Below are positions 49,080 through 60,609 of a DNA stretch of 64,000 bases, piece by piece. How positions within the stretch are numbered: position 1 is the stretch's first letter; the number at the start of each line of letters is the position of its first letter. The notes beneath the pieces are model-generated. The model searched no databases and was not told where the DNA came from. It worked only from the letters and a program-made list of their open reading frames with translations. The DNA comes from Hyperoodon ampullatus (Eukaryota; Chordata; Mammalia; Artiodactyla; Ziphiidae), in assembly GCA_949752795.1 (NCBI GenBank), contig OX457072.1, positions 310,001 through 374,000 on the forward strand, in the 5' to 3' direction. The translations under genes and the position numbers were made by a program.

Positions 49080-51399
49080 CAGGCACACCTCGAAGACACT
49101 GAAGGTGCAGTTCCAGACCACCACAATAAAGCAGATATCACAATAAAGCAAGTCACATGAATGTTTTGGTCTCCCAGTGCATATAAAAGTTATGTTTACA
49201 CTGTTGTTTATTAAGTGTGCAACAGCGTTATATCTAAAATAAACAATATACATACCCTAATTAAAAAAGACTTTATTGCAGAAAAAATGCTAACCATCAT
49301 CTGAGCTTTCATTCAGCAAGTCGTGTATTTTTGCTGGTGGAGGATCTTGCTTCAGTGTTGATGGCTACTCACTGAAGGCTGAGGTTGGTGTGGCAGTTTC
49401 TTGAAATGAGGCAACAATGAAGTTTGCTGCATCGATCGACTCTTTCTTTCATAAACGATTTCTCTGGAGCTTGCAGTGCTGCTCGATAGCATTTTAGCCA
49501 CAGGAGAACTTCTTTCCAAATTGAAGTCAGTCCTCTCAAACCTTGCTGCTGCTTTATCAACTAAGTTTTTGTAATGTTCTAAATCCTTTGTTGCCATTTC
49601 AACAGTCTTCACAGCCTCTTCACCAGGAGTAGATTCCATCTCAAGAAATCACTTGCTTTGCGCATCCATAAGCAGCAGCTCCTCACCTGTTAAGAGTTTT
49701 ATCCTGAGATTGCAGCAATTCAGTCACATCTTCAGGCTCCACTTCTAGTTCTACTTCTCTTGTTATTTTCACCACATCTGCAGTCCTTCCTCCACTGAAG
49801 TCTTGAACCCTTCAAAGTCATCCATGAGGGTCAGAATCCACTTCTTCTAAACTCCTGTTACTGTGGATATTTTGACCTCTTCCCATGCATGAATCATGAA
49901 TGTTCTTAATGGCATCTAGAATAGCGAATCCTTTTCAGAAGGTTTGCAGGTGACTTTGCCCAGATCCATCAGAGGAATCACTGTCAATAGCAGCTATAGC
50001 CTTGCAAAATGAACTTCTTAAATAATAAGACTAGAAACTTAAAATTATTCCTTGATCCATGGGCTGCAGAGTGGATGTTGTGTTAGCAGGCATGAAAACA
50101 ACATCCATTCCATTGTACAACATCTTCATCAGAGCTGTTGGGTGACCAGGTACATTGTCAATGAATATTAATATTTTGAGAGGAATCATTTTTTCTGAGG
50201 AGTAGGTCTCAACAGTGGGTTTAAAATATTCAGTAAACTATGTTGTAAATAGATGTGCTGTCATCCAGACTTTGTTGTTCTGTTTACAGAGCACAGGCAG
50301 AGTAGCTTTAGCATAATTCTTAAGCGCTCTAGGATTTTCAGAATGGTCGATGCGCATTGGATCTACTTCAAGTCACCAGCTGTTTTAGCCTGTAACAAGA
50401 CAGTCAGCCTGTCCTTTGTAGCTTTGAAGCCAGGCATTGACTTCTCCTCTTTAGCTATGAAAGTCCTAGATGGCATCTTCTTCTAGTAGAAGGCTGTTTC
50501 ATCTACACTGAAAATCTGTTGTTCATTGTAGCCACCATCATGAATTCTCTTTGCTAGCTCATCTGGATGACCTGGTGCGGCTTCTGCATCAGCACTCACT
50601 GCTTGACCTTGCACTTTGATGTCATGGAGATGACTTCCCTCCTTCAGCCTCATGAACCGACCTCTGCCAGCTTTAAACTTGTCTTCTGCACCTTCCTCAC
50701 CTGTATCAGCCTTCGTAGAATTGAGGAGAGTTAAATCAGCACTAAGTCTGTTTCACTTTCTTACCATTTTGTGTGTTCACTGAAGTAGCACTTTTAATTT
50801 CCTTCAAGAACTTTTCCTTTGCATTCACATCTTGGCTGTTCGGCTCAAGAGGCCTAGCTTTTGGCCTATCTTGGCTTTCGACATGCCTTCCTCACTAGGT
50901 GTGATCATTTCTAGCGTTTGACTTGAAGTAAGAGATGTGCACCTCTTCCTTTCACTTGAATACTTAGAGGACATTGTAGGGTTATTAACTGGCCTAAGTT
51001 CAATATTGTTGTATCTCAGGGAAAGGAGAGGCATAAGGCAGGTAGAGAGACCGGGGGAATGGCCGTTGGTGGAGCAGAGTCAGAACACACATTTGTTGGT
51101 TAATTTTCCGTCTCGTATGGGTGCAGTTTGTGGCACCCCAAAACAATTACGTTCGTCAACTATCAATGACGACGGATCACAGATCACCACAGGATAATAC
51201 AATAGTAAATGAAAAGTGTGAAATATTACGAAAATTACCAAAAAGTGACGCAGAGACACAAAGTGAGCAAATGCTGTTGGAAAGATGGCACTGATAGATT
51301 TGCTTGACACTGGGTTGCCACAGACCTTCAGTTTATTTTAGAAAACGCAGTATCTGTGAAGCACCATAAAGTAAAGGTCAATAAAACGAGGTCTCCCTG
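49080..51399 (-). mobile_element. Tigger1 DNA transposon, end to end
   Basis: The left end CAGGCACACCTCG and the right end CGAGGTCTCCCTG are the diverged terminal inverted repeats. A TA dinucleotide lies outside each (49078-49079 and 51400-51401), as expected for the Tc1/mariner-pogo superfamily. The body follows the Tigger1 consensus almost throughout, on the minus strand. A block near 50735-50760 is missing, at the join between agagttaaatcagcac and gtctgtttcactttc. It is ancient and immobile. Confidence 0.95.
49352..50974 (-). pseudogene. Tigger1 transposase remnant
   Basis: A pogo-type DDE transposase that once moved Tigger1. On the minus strand the start MSSKYSSERKRCTSL is at 50974, followed by a helix-turn-helix-like segment (EEGMSKAKIGQKLGLL). 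The C-terminal part from 49639 reads ESTPGEEAVKTVEMATKDLE. Stops, frameshifts and an internal deletion separate the two, and the last open frame ends at 49352. Names and roles are family knowledge; the breaks are seen directly. Confidence 0.9.
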
Positions 51400-51583
51400 T
51401 AGAGGAGGACAACAAAGCACCACAGTCCTAAAATTTCATTTTAGAATGCCATTGCTATGGAATGCAGGGTGGGCAAAACAAATTCTATCTTTTAACTTAA
51501 TGTTCTATCCTTTTAAAAGAATTCAGAGTCCCCAAATTTCTGGATACATTACTTGATAACAAGTATTAAAACTATAAAAATTT

Positions 51584-51869
51584 GGGATTTCCCTGGCGGT
51601 CCAGTGGTTAAGAATCCGCCTTCCAATGCAGGGGACGTAGGTTCGATCCCTGGTCAGGGAACTAAGATCCCACGTGCTGCAGGGCAACTAAGCCCGCGTG
51701 CCGCAAGTACTGAGCCCATGTGCTCTGGAGCCTGGGTGCCACAACTAAAGAGAAGCCCATGCGCTGCAACAAAGAGCCCACATGCTGCAACAAAGATCCT
51801 GCGTGCCGCAACTAAGACCCAATGCAGCCAAAAAATTAATAAATTAAATAAATTAAATTTTTAAAAAAC
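51584..51869 (+). mobile_element. Long-form CHR/Bov-tA-like SINE
   Basis: The head gggatttccctggcggtcca is followed by a tRNA-like B box GGTTCGATCCC. A long middle holds repeated 'gctgcaacaaag' units, and the tail is AAATT-rich. Possible duplication AAAAATTT at 51576-51583 and 51870-51877. Confidence 0.93.
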
Positions 51870-51879
51870 AAAAATTTTA

Positions 51880-54270
51880 TGCTATAGACTACAACTGTTG
51901 AGCTTTGATGTAAACGGGGAATTTAATAAGTAGATGCTGATAATGATAATGGTGGTATGCATAGTTGAGGTGCACTTTAAAAATTTTTTGAAATAAGCAA
52001 ATCTTAGTACAGACATATTTCATACATTAAGAAATTAAATAAAATTAATCAGTTCCCGCTTTTCTCTGTGCTACTTGCTGCTCTGGTGCATAAACTTGTG
52101 TTATTTCTGAATGTTTTTATAGTCCTGTGATGTCATAAAGTTCATCATAGATTCTTTCCTGCTTTATATTTGAAGGAATATTCAATTCAACAAATTTACT
52201 TGTGTGCCTCTTCTAGATGAGACATTTTTAAAGATTTAATGCTCAATGGCAGTGGGATTATTAAATAGTTAGTGCTCCAGAGTAATAGTGTTAATGTTTC
52301 ATAGCTCTTGAAACTCTAGACTAAAATGTGGCGGCACTAAAGCAGACACAGTGGGCGCCACATGTGGCTGAGAGCTGCTAGTCAGTGTTTAGCCTCTGGG
52401 GGATAGAAACTAACCCTGCAGGGGAGGGACCACGGAAGTTGGAACTCCCAGCCCTGGGGCTGTCTCAGCCTCTGCCAGCCCAGCACATGCAGGACCTGGG
52501 GGAGAAGAATGAATTCCCTAAACGGCTTCTAGCTCAGTGGTGAACAGAAATGGGACACCTGCCTGTACTTTTGGGAGATCAAATCCGACCTGACCACAGC
52601 CTTTGGGGCGTAAGAGCAGTGGCAGGTCTGCGTGGCAGCGTCAAGCTCAGCGTGGTGTTGTGGCCTACATGGCATGTGCGCACACGGATCAGCTTCCGTG
52701 GCCCTGGCTGAGGAGGCCCCCAGGCGTGCCCGGGTGTGGTGAGCGGTGACCGTGGGGAGGGCCTGTGCCCTGAGCCAGCCCCCTGCTCCACCACTCTCAG
52801 CACCTCCTGCAGGGCAGCGTTGTTGCGTCCTCTGAGACTTCTCATGAGCAGTAACTCTTGTGAAATGTTAATGCTTTTCTCATTTTAAAAAAGGTTATTA
52901 ATAAGAGAGGAAATTCAGTGAAGGTTGAAAAAGCAGTTGTGAATATGTAAGTCTGTTCATGGAAGACTCTAAAAAAAATGTAATTTGGTGGAGGGCAAGT
53001 TGTACAAATATTCCCAGGCTTTGTAATTTGGGAAATTATAAAGGTCTTGGAATGTAACTTATTCATACACGAGGAATCTGGCATATCGAATCTAGAATAG
53101 TCTCATTTGTTCTACTTTGTTCTCCTGCAGTGAAAATAACTGCTGCGGTGTCGGTCTTCTCAGCCTGCATCTAACAGAGAGATAGGTGTCAAGGTCTATA
53201 AAGGCCTCAAAACGTGGATACTATGTACACAGCCTGTGGGCGCTTCTCCTAAACAGAGTGCGTTATTGAGTCACATTCAGCCCATATCTACTTACTTGTG
53301 ATGGAAAATACTAATATGCAGATGATTAATAGATACAATGCCCTTTATTTTCTGTTCTGCTTTATGTAGTGTTCTCCATGTTTCTGTAAGTGTGATCTTC
53401 TGTTTTAGAGAAACCTGCAACTCCGTAGTTGAAATGTATTTAGTATATTATATACAAAAAAAGCATTTGCCATGAAAAAACTTTGAACTGTGTATTCAAA
53501 AGCATTAATAGTGAAGAGTGTCATTCGAAATGGAAAGACTTTCCTTCCTGCCCCAAGTGGAAGAGTCGGTCAGCTCGATGCTGTCATGACCTGGTGGAGC
53601 AATACCTAACACATCCTTTCGGTTTATGAAAGGTTGGTTTTTTCCATGATATGTTTTATTCAACTGTATAAATTTTGGGGGGTCCTTCATGATAGTCAGT
53701 GACATGCAGACGCTTGTTAATCACACTGTTTAAACTCTAAGCACAGTGTCCGTGGAGTTCACATTTCTGGAACCTGTGGACTCCACCCTCAGTCTGTCCT
53801 GGCAGGTTCTTGGCAGTGACTCCTGATAACACCAACGCTGAGTCATGGCCAAGCCAGTGCCATGGGGTCACCGGGGAGCCAGGACCCTGGGGACTACAGC
53901 CTCCACTGCTGGCCTCCCTGGCCACCTGCTGGCAAGAGGGTGAGAGCACAGCCAAGCCCAGTGTGGATCTGCACGGAGGCCGAGGTCGCTTCCCTCCTCT
54001 TTGTAGTTAAGAGCTCACAGTTGTTTGCTGTCCTTGTGGGAAGTGACACCATGCTGTGTACGGAGGAACCTGGGTGGGGCGTCAGGGTTACCTGGAGTGA
54101 CTAGGACAGACGGGGAGGCCTAGGCCAGAGCCCTTGGAGGAGGGGCCTGAATGAAGAGGCGGAGCCAGCGTGAAAAGCTTCCTGTGCCCCAGGAGCGGAA
54201 AGGGAGCCGGCCTGGCGTGGCGGGGCTCTGCGGCCCCAGGGCCCTGACGGTCGAGCCGCCCTGAGGAGGC
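51880..54270. other. Intron without recognised features
   Basis: 52320-52400 has a short stretch (gccacatgtggctgagagct) that may be the end of an old hAT-like element. The rest shows no exon or repeat family I can name. Confidence 0.5.
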
Positions 54271-54329
54271 AGGCGGCTTCCGGGTTCGGGCATGGGGTGG
54301 GTGGGCCTCATCTGTGCTTAGAGAAGAGC

Positions 54330-54720
54330 GCTTTGGCCGCCCCGGGTCACAGGGGATGTGGCAGAGCAGGAACCCCAGGAGGGTTACAAGGCCATTTCAG
54401 GAATCCAGACAGGGGAGGCTGTGGTCTGGGCAAGTGTGCTGGTGAGGAAGTGGTGGAAAGTAGAGAGATCCAGGATCTGTTTCAGAGGTGCCGACGGCTG
54501 GATGTGCGATGATGGACGGGAGGGGAGTCGGGGACGGTGGCGGGGCTGCTGGTTTGATGGCAGCTTGGTTACAGCGGCGGGTGACCGGGCAGGTGCTGGG
54601 TGGAAGTGGAGAGTACCAGTGTGTCCTTGGGATCAAGGTGCCCGTGAAACACTGGGCTGGAGAAACCCAGTTGGATGTGACCGCGCAGCGGGGGGGCGGT
54701 GAGGACATGAGAGCCAGGCC
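54330..54720 (+). mobile_element. Possible ancient repeat, same unnamed family as 24.5-25.8 kb
   Basis: Phrases such as ccatttcaggaatccagaca and tggtctgggcaagtgtgctg have the wording of the family's internal part. This assignment is weak. Confidence 0.35.
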
Positions 54721-54842
54721 CTGTGCCCAGGAGAGAGCTGTCTTCTTTATTCTTCACAAAAACACCATATGATAAGTAACATCTAGCTGTTAGAAGCAGA
54801 TATTAATGAAAGCCACTTTCTAAAGGTAAAGGGGTTTTCGGG

Positions 54843-54944
54843 GACTTCCCTGGCAGTCCAGCAGTTAAGGCTCTGCACTCCCACTGCAGGGGGCGCTGGT
54901 TCTGTCCCTGGTTGGGGAACTAAGATCCCGCCTGATGCGCAGTG

Positions 54945-54976
<32 letters not shown>
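54843..54976 (+). mobile_element. Short CHR-1-like SINE with A-tail
   Basis: The head acttccctggcagtccagca, then a degenerate B box (GGTTCTGTCCC), then ggttggggaactaagatccc and a pure A-run at about 54949-54976. No clear target duplication. Confidence 0.9.
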
Positions 54977-54998
<22 letters not shown>

Positions 54999-55000
54999 TA
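54977..55000 (+). repeat. (TA)n microsatellite
   Basis: About twelve TA units directly after the SINE A-tail; probably grown from the tail. Confidence 0.95.
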
Positions 55001-55179
55001 GGGATTTTCTCCTTTAATGTAACAGACCAATGAAACAGAAGAGAAAATCCCAAATATATACGGGAATTTCATAAATAATATACATATCTCAAAGCAATGG
55101 GGAGAGGTGAACCATGCAGTAAATGGTGTAAGGACAATAGATAAGTCATCTGGGGAAAAAATTGGGCCGGTTTCTTTCA

Positions 55180-56420
55180 ACCCGCACTAGGATAAATTAC
55201 AAATGGAGCAAAGATTTTAAACATAAAAATTAAAACTGTAATAGTTCGAAAGAAATCGCAGGAAAATTATCTTCAAGTGGAAGTTTTCTAACTGTGACTT
55301 AACATCCAAAGGTCCCAAAAGAAAACAGTAATAAATCCTATTAAATCTGCATGGTAAAGTCAAAAGTTAAATGGCAAACTGGGAACATGGCTTTGTAATC
55401 TGTAATACAGAGCGTCAGTCTCTCTGATAAACAAAGTGTGCACAGAAATTAATAGAGAAAAATCCTCCAACCCAAGAAGCAAAAGGATATGAACACACAG
55501 TTCATAGAAAACAAGAAGCACATGAAATTATGTGTGTCTCATGATAAAAGAAATGCAGATTAACACTTTTATCAAATTTGCAGAAATCCAAAATTTTAGT
55601 GACGTCTGTTTGGTGAGGCTGAGGGGAAATGTGCCTTTGCTCTAAATGGTGGAGGGAGAATAAGTTGTCACTACTCGGGGTAGAGAGGCCGTGGGGAGTG
55701 TGTGCGTGTGAGTGTGCGTGTGAGTGTACGTGGTGTGCATGAGCAAAAGCATGGATTTTAAGCATGTTATGTCTTTAAGCCAGCACTTCCTCTTCTTGGA
55801 ATATATCCTACAGGTACACCTGCACACGTATGGAGTACAGGGTTATTCTTTGCCCTGTTGTTTATGATAGCAAATGTCAAAATAGCCTAAATGGTCAGCT
55901 CTAGAGGGTTAAAATTAAATCACATACAGTGGGATACTTACTGCATAGCTGTCTATGCTGCTATAAAAAAAAGAATGAGGGGGGCTTCCCTGGTGGCACA
56001 GTGGTTGAGAGTCCGCCTGCTGATGCGGGGGACGCGGGTTCGTGCCCCGGTCCGGGAAGATCCCACATGCCGCGGAGCGGCTGGGCTCGTGACCCATGGT
56101 CGCTGGGCCTGCGCGTCCGGAGCCTGTGCTCCACAGTGGGAGAGGCCACAGCAGTGAGAGGCCCGCGTACCGCAAAAAAAAAAAAAAAAAAAAAAAAAGA
56201 GGAATCACTGTGATCTGATACACGAACATCTATGACGTTGGTTAAATACAAAAAGTAAGGAGCAGGGTAGTGTTTAAACTGTGCTGTATTCCTTGGGGAT
56301 ACATGTATGTATTTATATATATGGTGGGGGGAGAGAAAATCTGAAAGGACGTGTAAAAAACAACAGTTCATTATCTATGAACTAGGGGGACGGAGGACAA
56401 GAATGGGGCGGAAAACTGTC
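55180..56420 (+). mobile_element. Old L1-like ORF2 3' segment, split by a SINE
   Basis: Diverged sense L1-type text: aggaaaattatcttcaagtg, then catgataaaagaaatgcaga, then cttcttggaatatatcctac, then aaaattaaatcacatacagt. It is interrupted at 55980-56200 by CHR-2. A GT-rich microsatellite (GTGTGAGTGTGCGT-like units) lies at 55696-55740. Confidence 0.7.
55980..56200 (+). mobile_element. CHR-2 SINE
   Basis: The head ggggcttccctggtggcaca, the B box GGTTCGTGCCC, and the pure A-run at about 56174-56198. The flanks are A-rich, so the target duplication is unclear (aaaagaatga / aaaagaggaa). Confidence 0.95.
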
Positions 56421-56489
56421 ACATACCTCTGTATACTTTTAAATTTTTAATTATATATTAGGAAAATAATAGGACTTTTTATTGGAAAC

Positions 56490-56760
56490 TTTCTTGGAAC
56501 TTCTAAACATTACAGCTGTTTTGGAAAGCAGTACATAACATATAGCAATGAAGATATATTCTTTAACCCAATAATTCTTAGAAATTTAATTCATAAGAAA
56601 CACAAAAAAATCACAGATGCACACACTATTCTTCATAGTAGCAATGCCTATAATAATGGAAAAATAGAAGCAACCTCAATATTCAGTAAGAGGACGATTA
56701 TTTAATTATGACATATTCCGTGATATAATATCAAGCCACTGCATAACATAACGAAGAAGG
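56490..56760 (+). mobile_element. Old L1 ORF2 3' fragment
   Basis: Sense L1 landmarks: tttaacccaataattcttag, then actattcttcatagtagcaa, then ggaaaaatagaagcaacctc. Diverged. Confidence 0.7.
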
Positions 56761-56779
56761 CCACGTGGAAACATTCATT

Positions 56780-58130
56780 CAACAAGTATTTTCATGCCTC
56801 CTCTGTCACGTATCGTTCTGGGTGTTAGGGACACAGCAATACGTAAGACCAAAAACGAGGAAGTGTATGCACCAATGGAACTTACATTAGATTGGGGAAA
56901 ACTGGCAGCAATATAAGAAAGTAATAGTGGTTCTGACTTCAAGTAAACCTGGACAAGGGAATAGTGAAGATCGAGCAGTTGCTACTTTTACAGAAGAATT
57001 GAGGAAAGCCTCGCTGAGAAGATAATATTTGAGTGAAAATCCCAAAGGAGGTGAGAGAACAAGCCATGAGGTGTTTGGGGAGAGTGTCCCAGGCAGCGGG
57101 GCACGCATGCAAGGCTGTGAGGCAGATGAGGCTGTGTTTGCCAGACGGGGGAAGCCAGTGCACGAAGGTCTGGGCGGGCCGTTCCGGCGAGGGTCTGGTC
57201 ACGAGAAGGTCTGGAGAGCTATGGCAGGGCCTTTGATTTTTTTTTTAATGTTTTTTTAATATATATATGGTTGTTTTGTTTATTTATTTATTTTTTAATA
57301 TTTATTTTGGCTGCGCTGGGTCTTACTTGCAGCACACGGGATCTTCATAGCGGCATGTTTAGTTGCGGTGTGCAGAGTCTCAGTTGCAGCATGTGGACTC
57401 TTAGCTATGGCATGCATGTGGAATCTAGTTCCCCAGGGATTGAGCCCGGGCCCCCTGCATTGGGAGTATGGAGTCTTACCCTCTGGACCACGAGGGAAGT
57501 CCCGGCAGGACCTTTGATTCTATTCTACGTGCAACTCAAAGCCTCCGGAAGGTTTTGTCGGAAGAGGAAGTGCCTGTAAATGCCATGTGAGAAGCAAGGG
57601 GAGCTGTGGATAAAGAGATGGTGTGTCCTGATCAGTCAAGACGTAGAAGGGGCAGGACTGCGTGAAGGATAGGATGTGGAGAGTGGAGGAAAGGGAGGAA
57701 TCATAGAAGGATTCGGTGGTTTGGGCCACAAAATAATTGGTGGTACCATGAAAGGAGATAGGAAATGGAAGAGGCTAACAGACTTGGAGAGAGCAAGGAA
57801 AATGGTGGGTTTTGTTGTAGACGTGTTGAGTTTAAGGTACCGTGAGTTACAGATGTACAGAGAGAGAGCTAAAATGCACTCTGTGATGTGTAAACTCACA
57901 GTTTTCATGATGGATACATGGATGAATAAACAGATGAATGCGTGCTAACGTGTGAGAGGGTGTGCATGTACCCTTCCCGGCTCTGTCTTCTGCGAGGTCC
58001 TGGGACAGTGACGCTGCAGTAGCAATGAGCACGTTTAGGACCCACATATTAGCTTTTAAATATCTGAGAGAAAGCAGGGCTCCTTGGTGAAATGGCTGAT
58101 TCCAGGTTGGGACGGGAGAAAATATGAGAT
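56780..58130 (+). mobile_element. Ancient interspersed repeat, same unnamed family, split by a SINE
   Basis: attcattcaacaagtatttt begins a series including accaatggaacttacattag, gaggaaagcctcgctgagaa and, after the SINE, tgtagacgtgttgagtttaa. The order matches that of 24.5-25.3 kb. Interrupted by the CHR-1-type SINE at 57239-57503. Confidence 0.55.
57239..57503 (-). mobile_element. CHR-1-like SINE
   Basis: The minus-strand head is at 57503 (gggacttccctcgtggtcca). A T/A-rich tail lies at 57239-57300. Near-perfect 16-bp duplication GGCAGGGCCTTTGATT (57223-57238) and GGCAGGACCTTTGATT (57504-57519), one mismatch. Confidence 0.95.
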
Positions 58131-58859
58131 GCGCCTTGAACATTTTGTTATGTCAGAAAGAAGGAACGTTCTCAAACAGTGATGGGGACATAGCAAAAGA
58201 CACAGGAGCCAGCTTGAGAAAAGGCCACCACCAGCCAAATCTGGGACAATCTGAGCATCAAAATGATAGTTATGGATTAGAACCCATTGTATGAGAGTTT
58301 GTGAGTCCACACTGTTATTTAAAAAATGAATAAATTGAAAATTTGACAAGGAATAGGATATTTACATGTTTTGAAAGTATCTCCCACACAATGTTTTTTT
58401 TAAGTTCAAAAGGAAAAAGTAACTTACAGTTGAGAAGCCTGACAGGCATTGCCTCAATTAAGTAATCAAACTGAACATCGTCACTAATGGGACCTACTGA
58501 AATAGCATGCCAGCTGCTTAGAACACAGCACCACTTCTGTGTTAGCCTTACCAGTAGTAATACATGAGCTGGATCTCATTATGAGAAAATATCAGAGAAA
58601 CCCAAAGTGAGAGTTTGTGTACCACAAAATTACTGGCCTGTGTCCTTGGAGAATGTCAAGGTCATGAAAGTCAAGGAAGCCAAGGAGCATTCTGGATCGC
58701 AGAGGATTAGACAGGATGGCAGCTAAATGCAGCACGCAGTTCTGAGTTGTCTTCTGCTGCAAAGGGCGCAATGGACACAAACGGGTGAAGCACAAACGGG
58801 TCTGAGAGCTAGGAGGAGGGTAGACAGTGTTCATTTCCTCCCCTTTGTGGTCGTGTAGT

Positions 58860-58953
58860 GGTTATTTATGTAGGAGAATTACATACATAAATAACCTGTT
58901 TATTTATTACATACACAAATAACCTACATAAAGAGGTTATTTATGTAGGAGAA
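58860..58953. repeat. Clustered palindromes
   Basis: The 13-mer GGTTATTTATGTA occurs at 58860-58872. Its exact reverse complement is at 58884-58896, and a one-mismatch reverse copy is at 58912-58924. A further forward copy, extended as ggttatttatgtaggagaa, is at 58935-58953. The cluster could form alternative hairpins. Confidence 0.95.
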
Positions 58954-58971
58954 AGTCCTTGTTTGTAGGAT

Positions 58972-59138
58972 TGACCCTCGTTTGAGAGTGAGTTGGGGGA
59001 TAAGTGAGAGAAACAAGACAACAGTCTGCCCAGGGCTGCTGAATTGATTTGGTACATTTTGAGTAAAAACTTTCTTGGCTAAGATCCCTCCTTCCCTTCA
59101 TTTATCTTGTTCTAATTTAGAACTTCACTAAGACACTG
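58972..59138 (+). repeat. Dispersed ~165-bp duplication, copy 1
   Basis: Starts tgaccctcgtttgagagtga and includes cattttgagtaaaaactttc and tttatcttgttctaatttag. About 87% identical by eye to 60288-60453, same orientation. Confidence 0.95.
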
Positions 59139-60287
59139 ATGATTCAGGGGGAAAAAATGCTTTGTACTGTATTTAGAACTTTTAGTAAATTTGAGATTGT
59201 GAGGCCTGTACTTTCTCGAAGACGACAGGAAAGTGGGCTGCGGAGCACCAGCTGGGAGGAGGCCAGCTGCGCTTTCAGGTGCTCGTGTGCTCGTCCACAC
59301 GCGAGAGCTGGTGTGTGGAGACGGCACAGGTGTGTCGGAGGGATGCTCCTCAGGGTGGGACTGGGCGGTGGGCATCCTGGCGCCCCGCCAGGTGGGACGC
59401 TGCGGCTGGGAGGAGAGTCAGGTGTGGCACACAGTCCTGCCACGAGGCAGATTCATACCTGAGGACCTTCCTTCTCTCTGAAATCAAGTTGTCTTCTGAA
59501 AGTGATCCCTGTCTGCTCTCTTGAGTACAACAAACTGAGTGTGGTTTAGTCTTTGAAATTGAAATTATGTCACTATCAAATATCCTAAAACAATTGACTG
59601 TTGCTCAGTCATGGATGTTGTGTTCTTAGGATTGAGAACTTACAAAATCAATTGATCTCTGAAAAACAAGAAAGCCTTTCATGGATGCCTTTTGCCGAGG
59701 TAGTTTGTGTTTTATTTGGTAAGGTCAGAGCAGGTAGAACATGTACCTCTGCTTCACAAACACAGATGATTTACAAGCTGCTGCATTAGATGGGACTGGT
59801 TTCTAGGCCAGTTAGTCAGCTTCTGGTGTAAAACCCTGACTCAGAAGCCCATCATCTAAGAATGAGTAATGCTGTTCCTGCTGCGTCATGAGGCCCGATG
59901 CAGGTTGATTGACTCTCAGCTGGCTCCCTCACTTGAACCACAGAACCCTGAGGATATTCCAGACTCTACTCTTTCCTCCCAAGTTTGCACGTAACTAGTG
60001 CCACCCAGATGCACAGGAGGGTCGGATCTGTTGCATACAGTGCAGCCTTAGAGTGTCAGGGCTTCATCCCCCACAGAGAACCCTGGTTGAGAAAGGCTAT
60101 GATGACTCTTGGTTGGTCAGCATGCCATGTGGCGATCCAGGGAAAGCCATAGGATGTGTGACTTACCTCGGCACTCCCAAAACGCGTGCCCCACCTGGGC
60201 GCCTTCTTCGTTACTGTGCGCTCAGTCACAGACCCTAGGCTGTTCAGGTTCAGTGGTGGATGGCCGTGGAAAAGTGGGAATACCAAA
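59139..60287. other. Intron between the duplicate blocks
   Basis: A CpG-enriched patch at about 59215-59420 gives overlapping frames without homology. Nothing else recognised. Confidence 0.5.
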
Positions 60288-60453
60288 TGACCCTCGTTTG
60301 AGAGTGATTAGGGTATAAATGAGAGAAAACAAGACCACAGTCTCCCCAGGGCTGTTCAGTTGATTTGGCACATTTTGAGTAAAAACTTTCTTAGCTAAGA
60401 TCTTGTTTTCCCTTCGTTTATCTTGTTCTAATTTAGAACTTGACCAGGACACT
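60288..60453 (+). repeat. Dispersed ~165-bp duplication, copy 2
   Basis: Second copy, 1.3 kb downstream of the first, with the same ends. Flanking sequences differ outside the shared block. Confidence 0.95.
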
Positions 60454-60609
60454 AAAACTCCTATCCTTTGTAGCAGTGTAAAGATCTCACCTTGTAAATT
60501 ACCTGTATAAAGCATTTTAATACTGATTGTTGTCCATAAGAGTAGGAACTACTTCTTATACCTTTTGTTCCTACAAAACCTGAATAAATGCCTGTCAGTT
60601 AATTCAACT

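Noticed and set aside
49352..51034. Tigger transposase frames as a possible domesticated gene
   Set aside because: The frame is broken by stops, frameshifts and an internal deletion, and the terminal repeats are still in place. It is an ordinary dead transposon.
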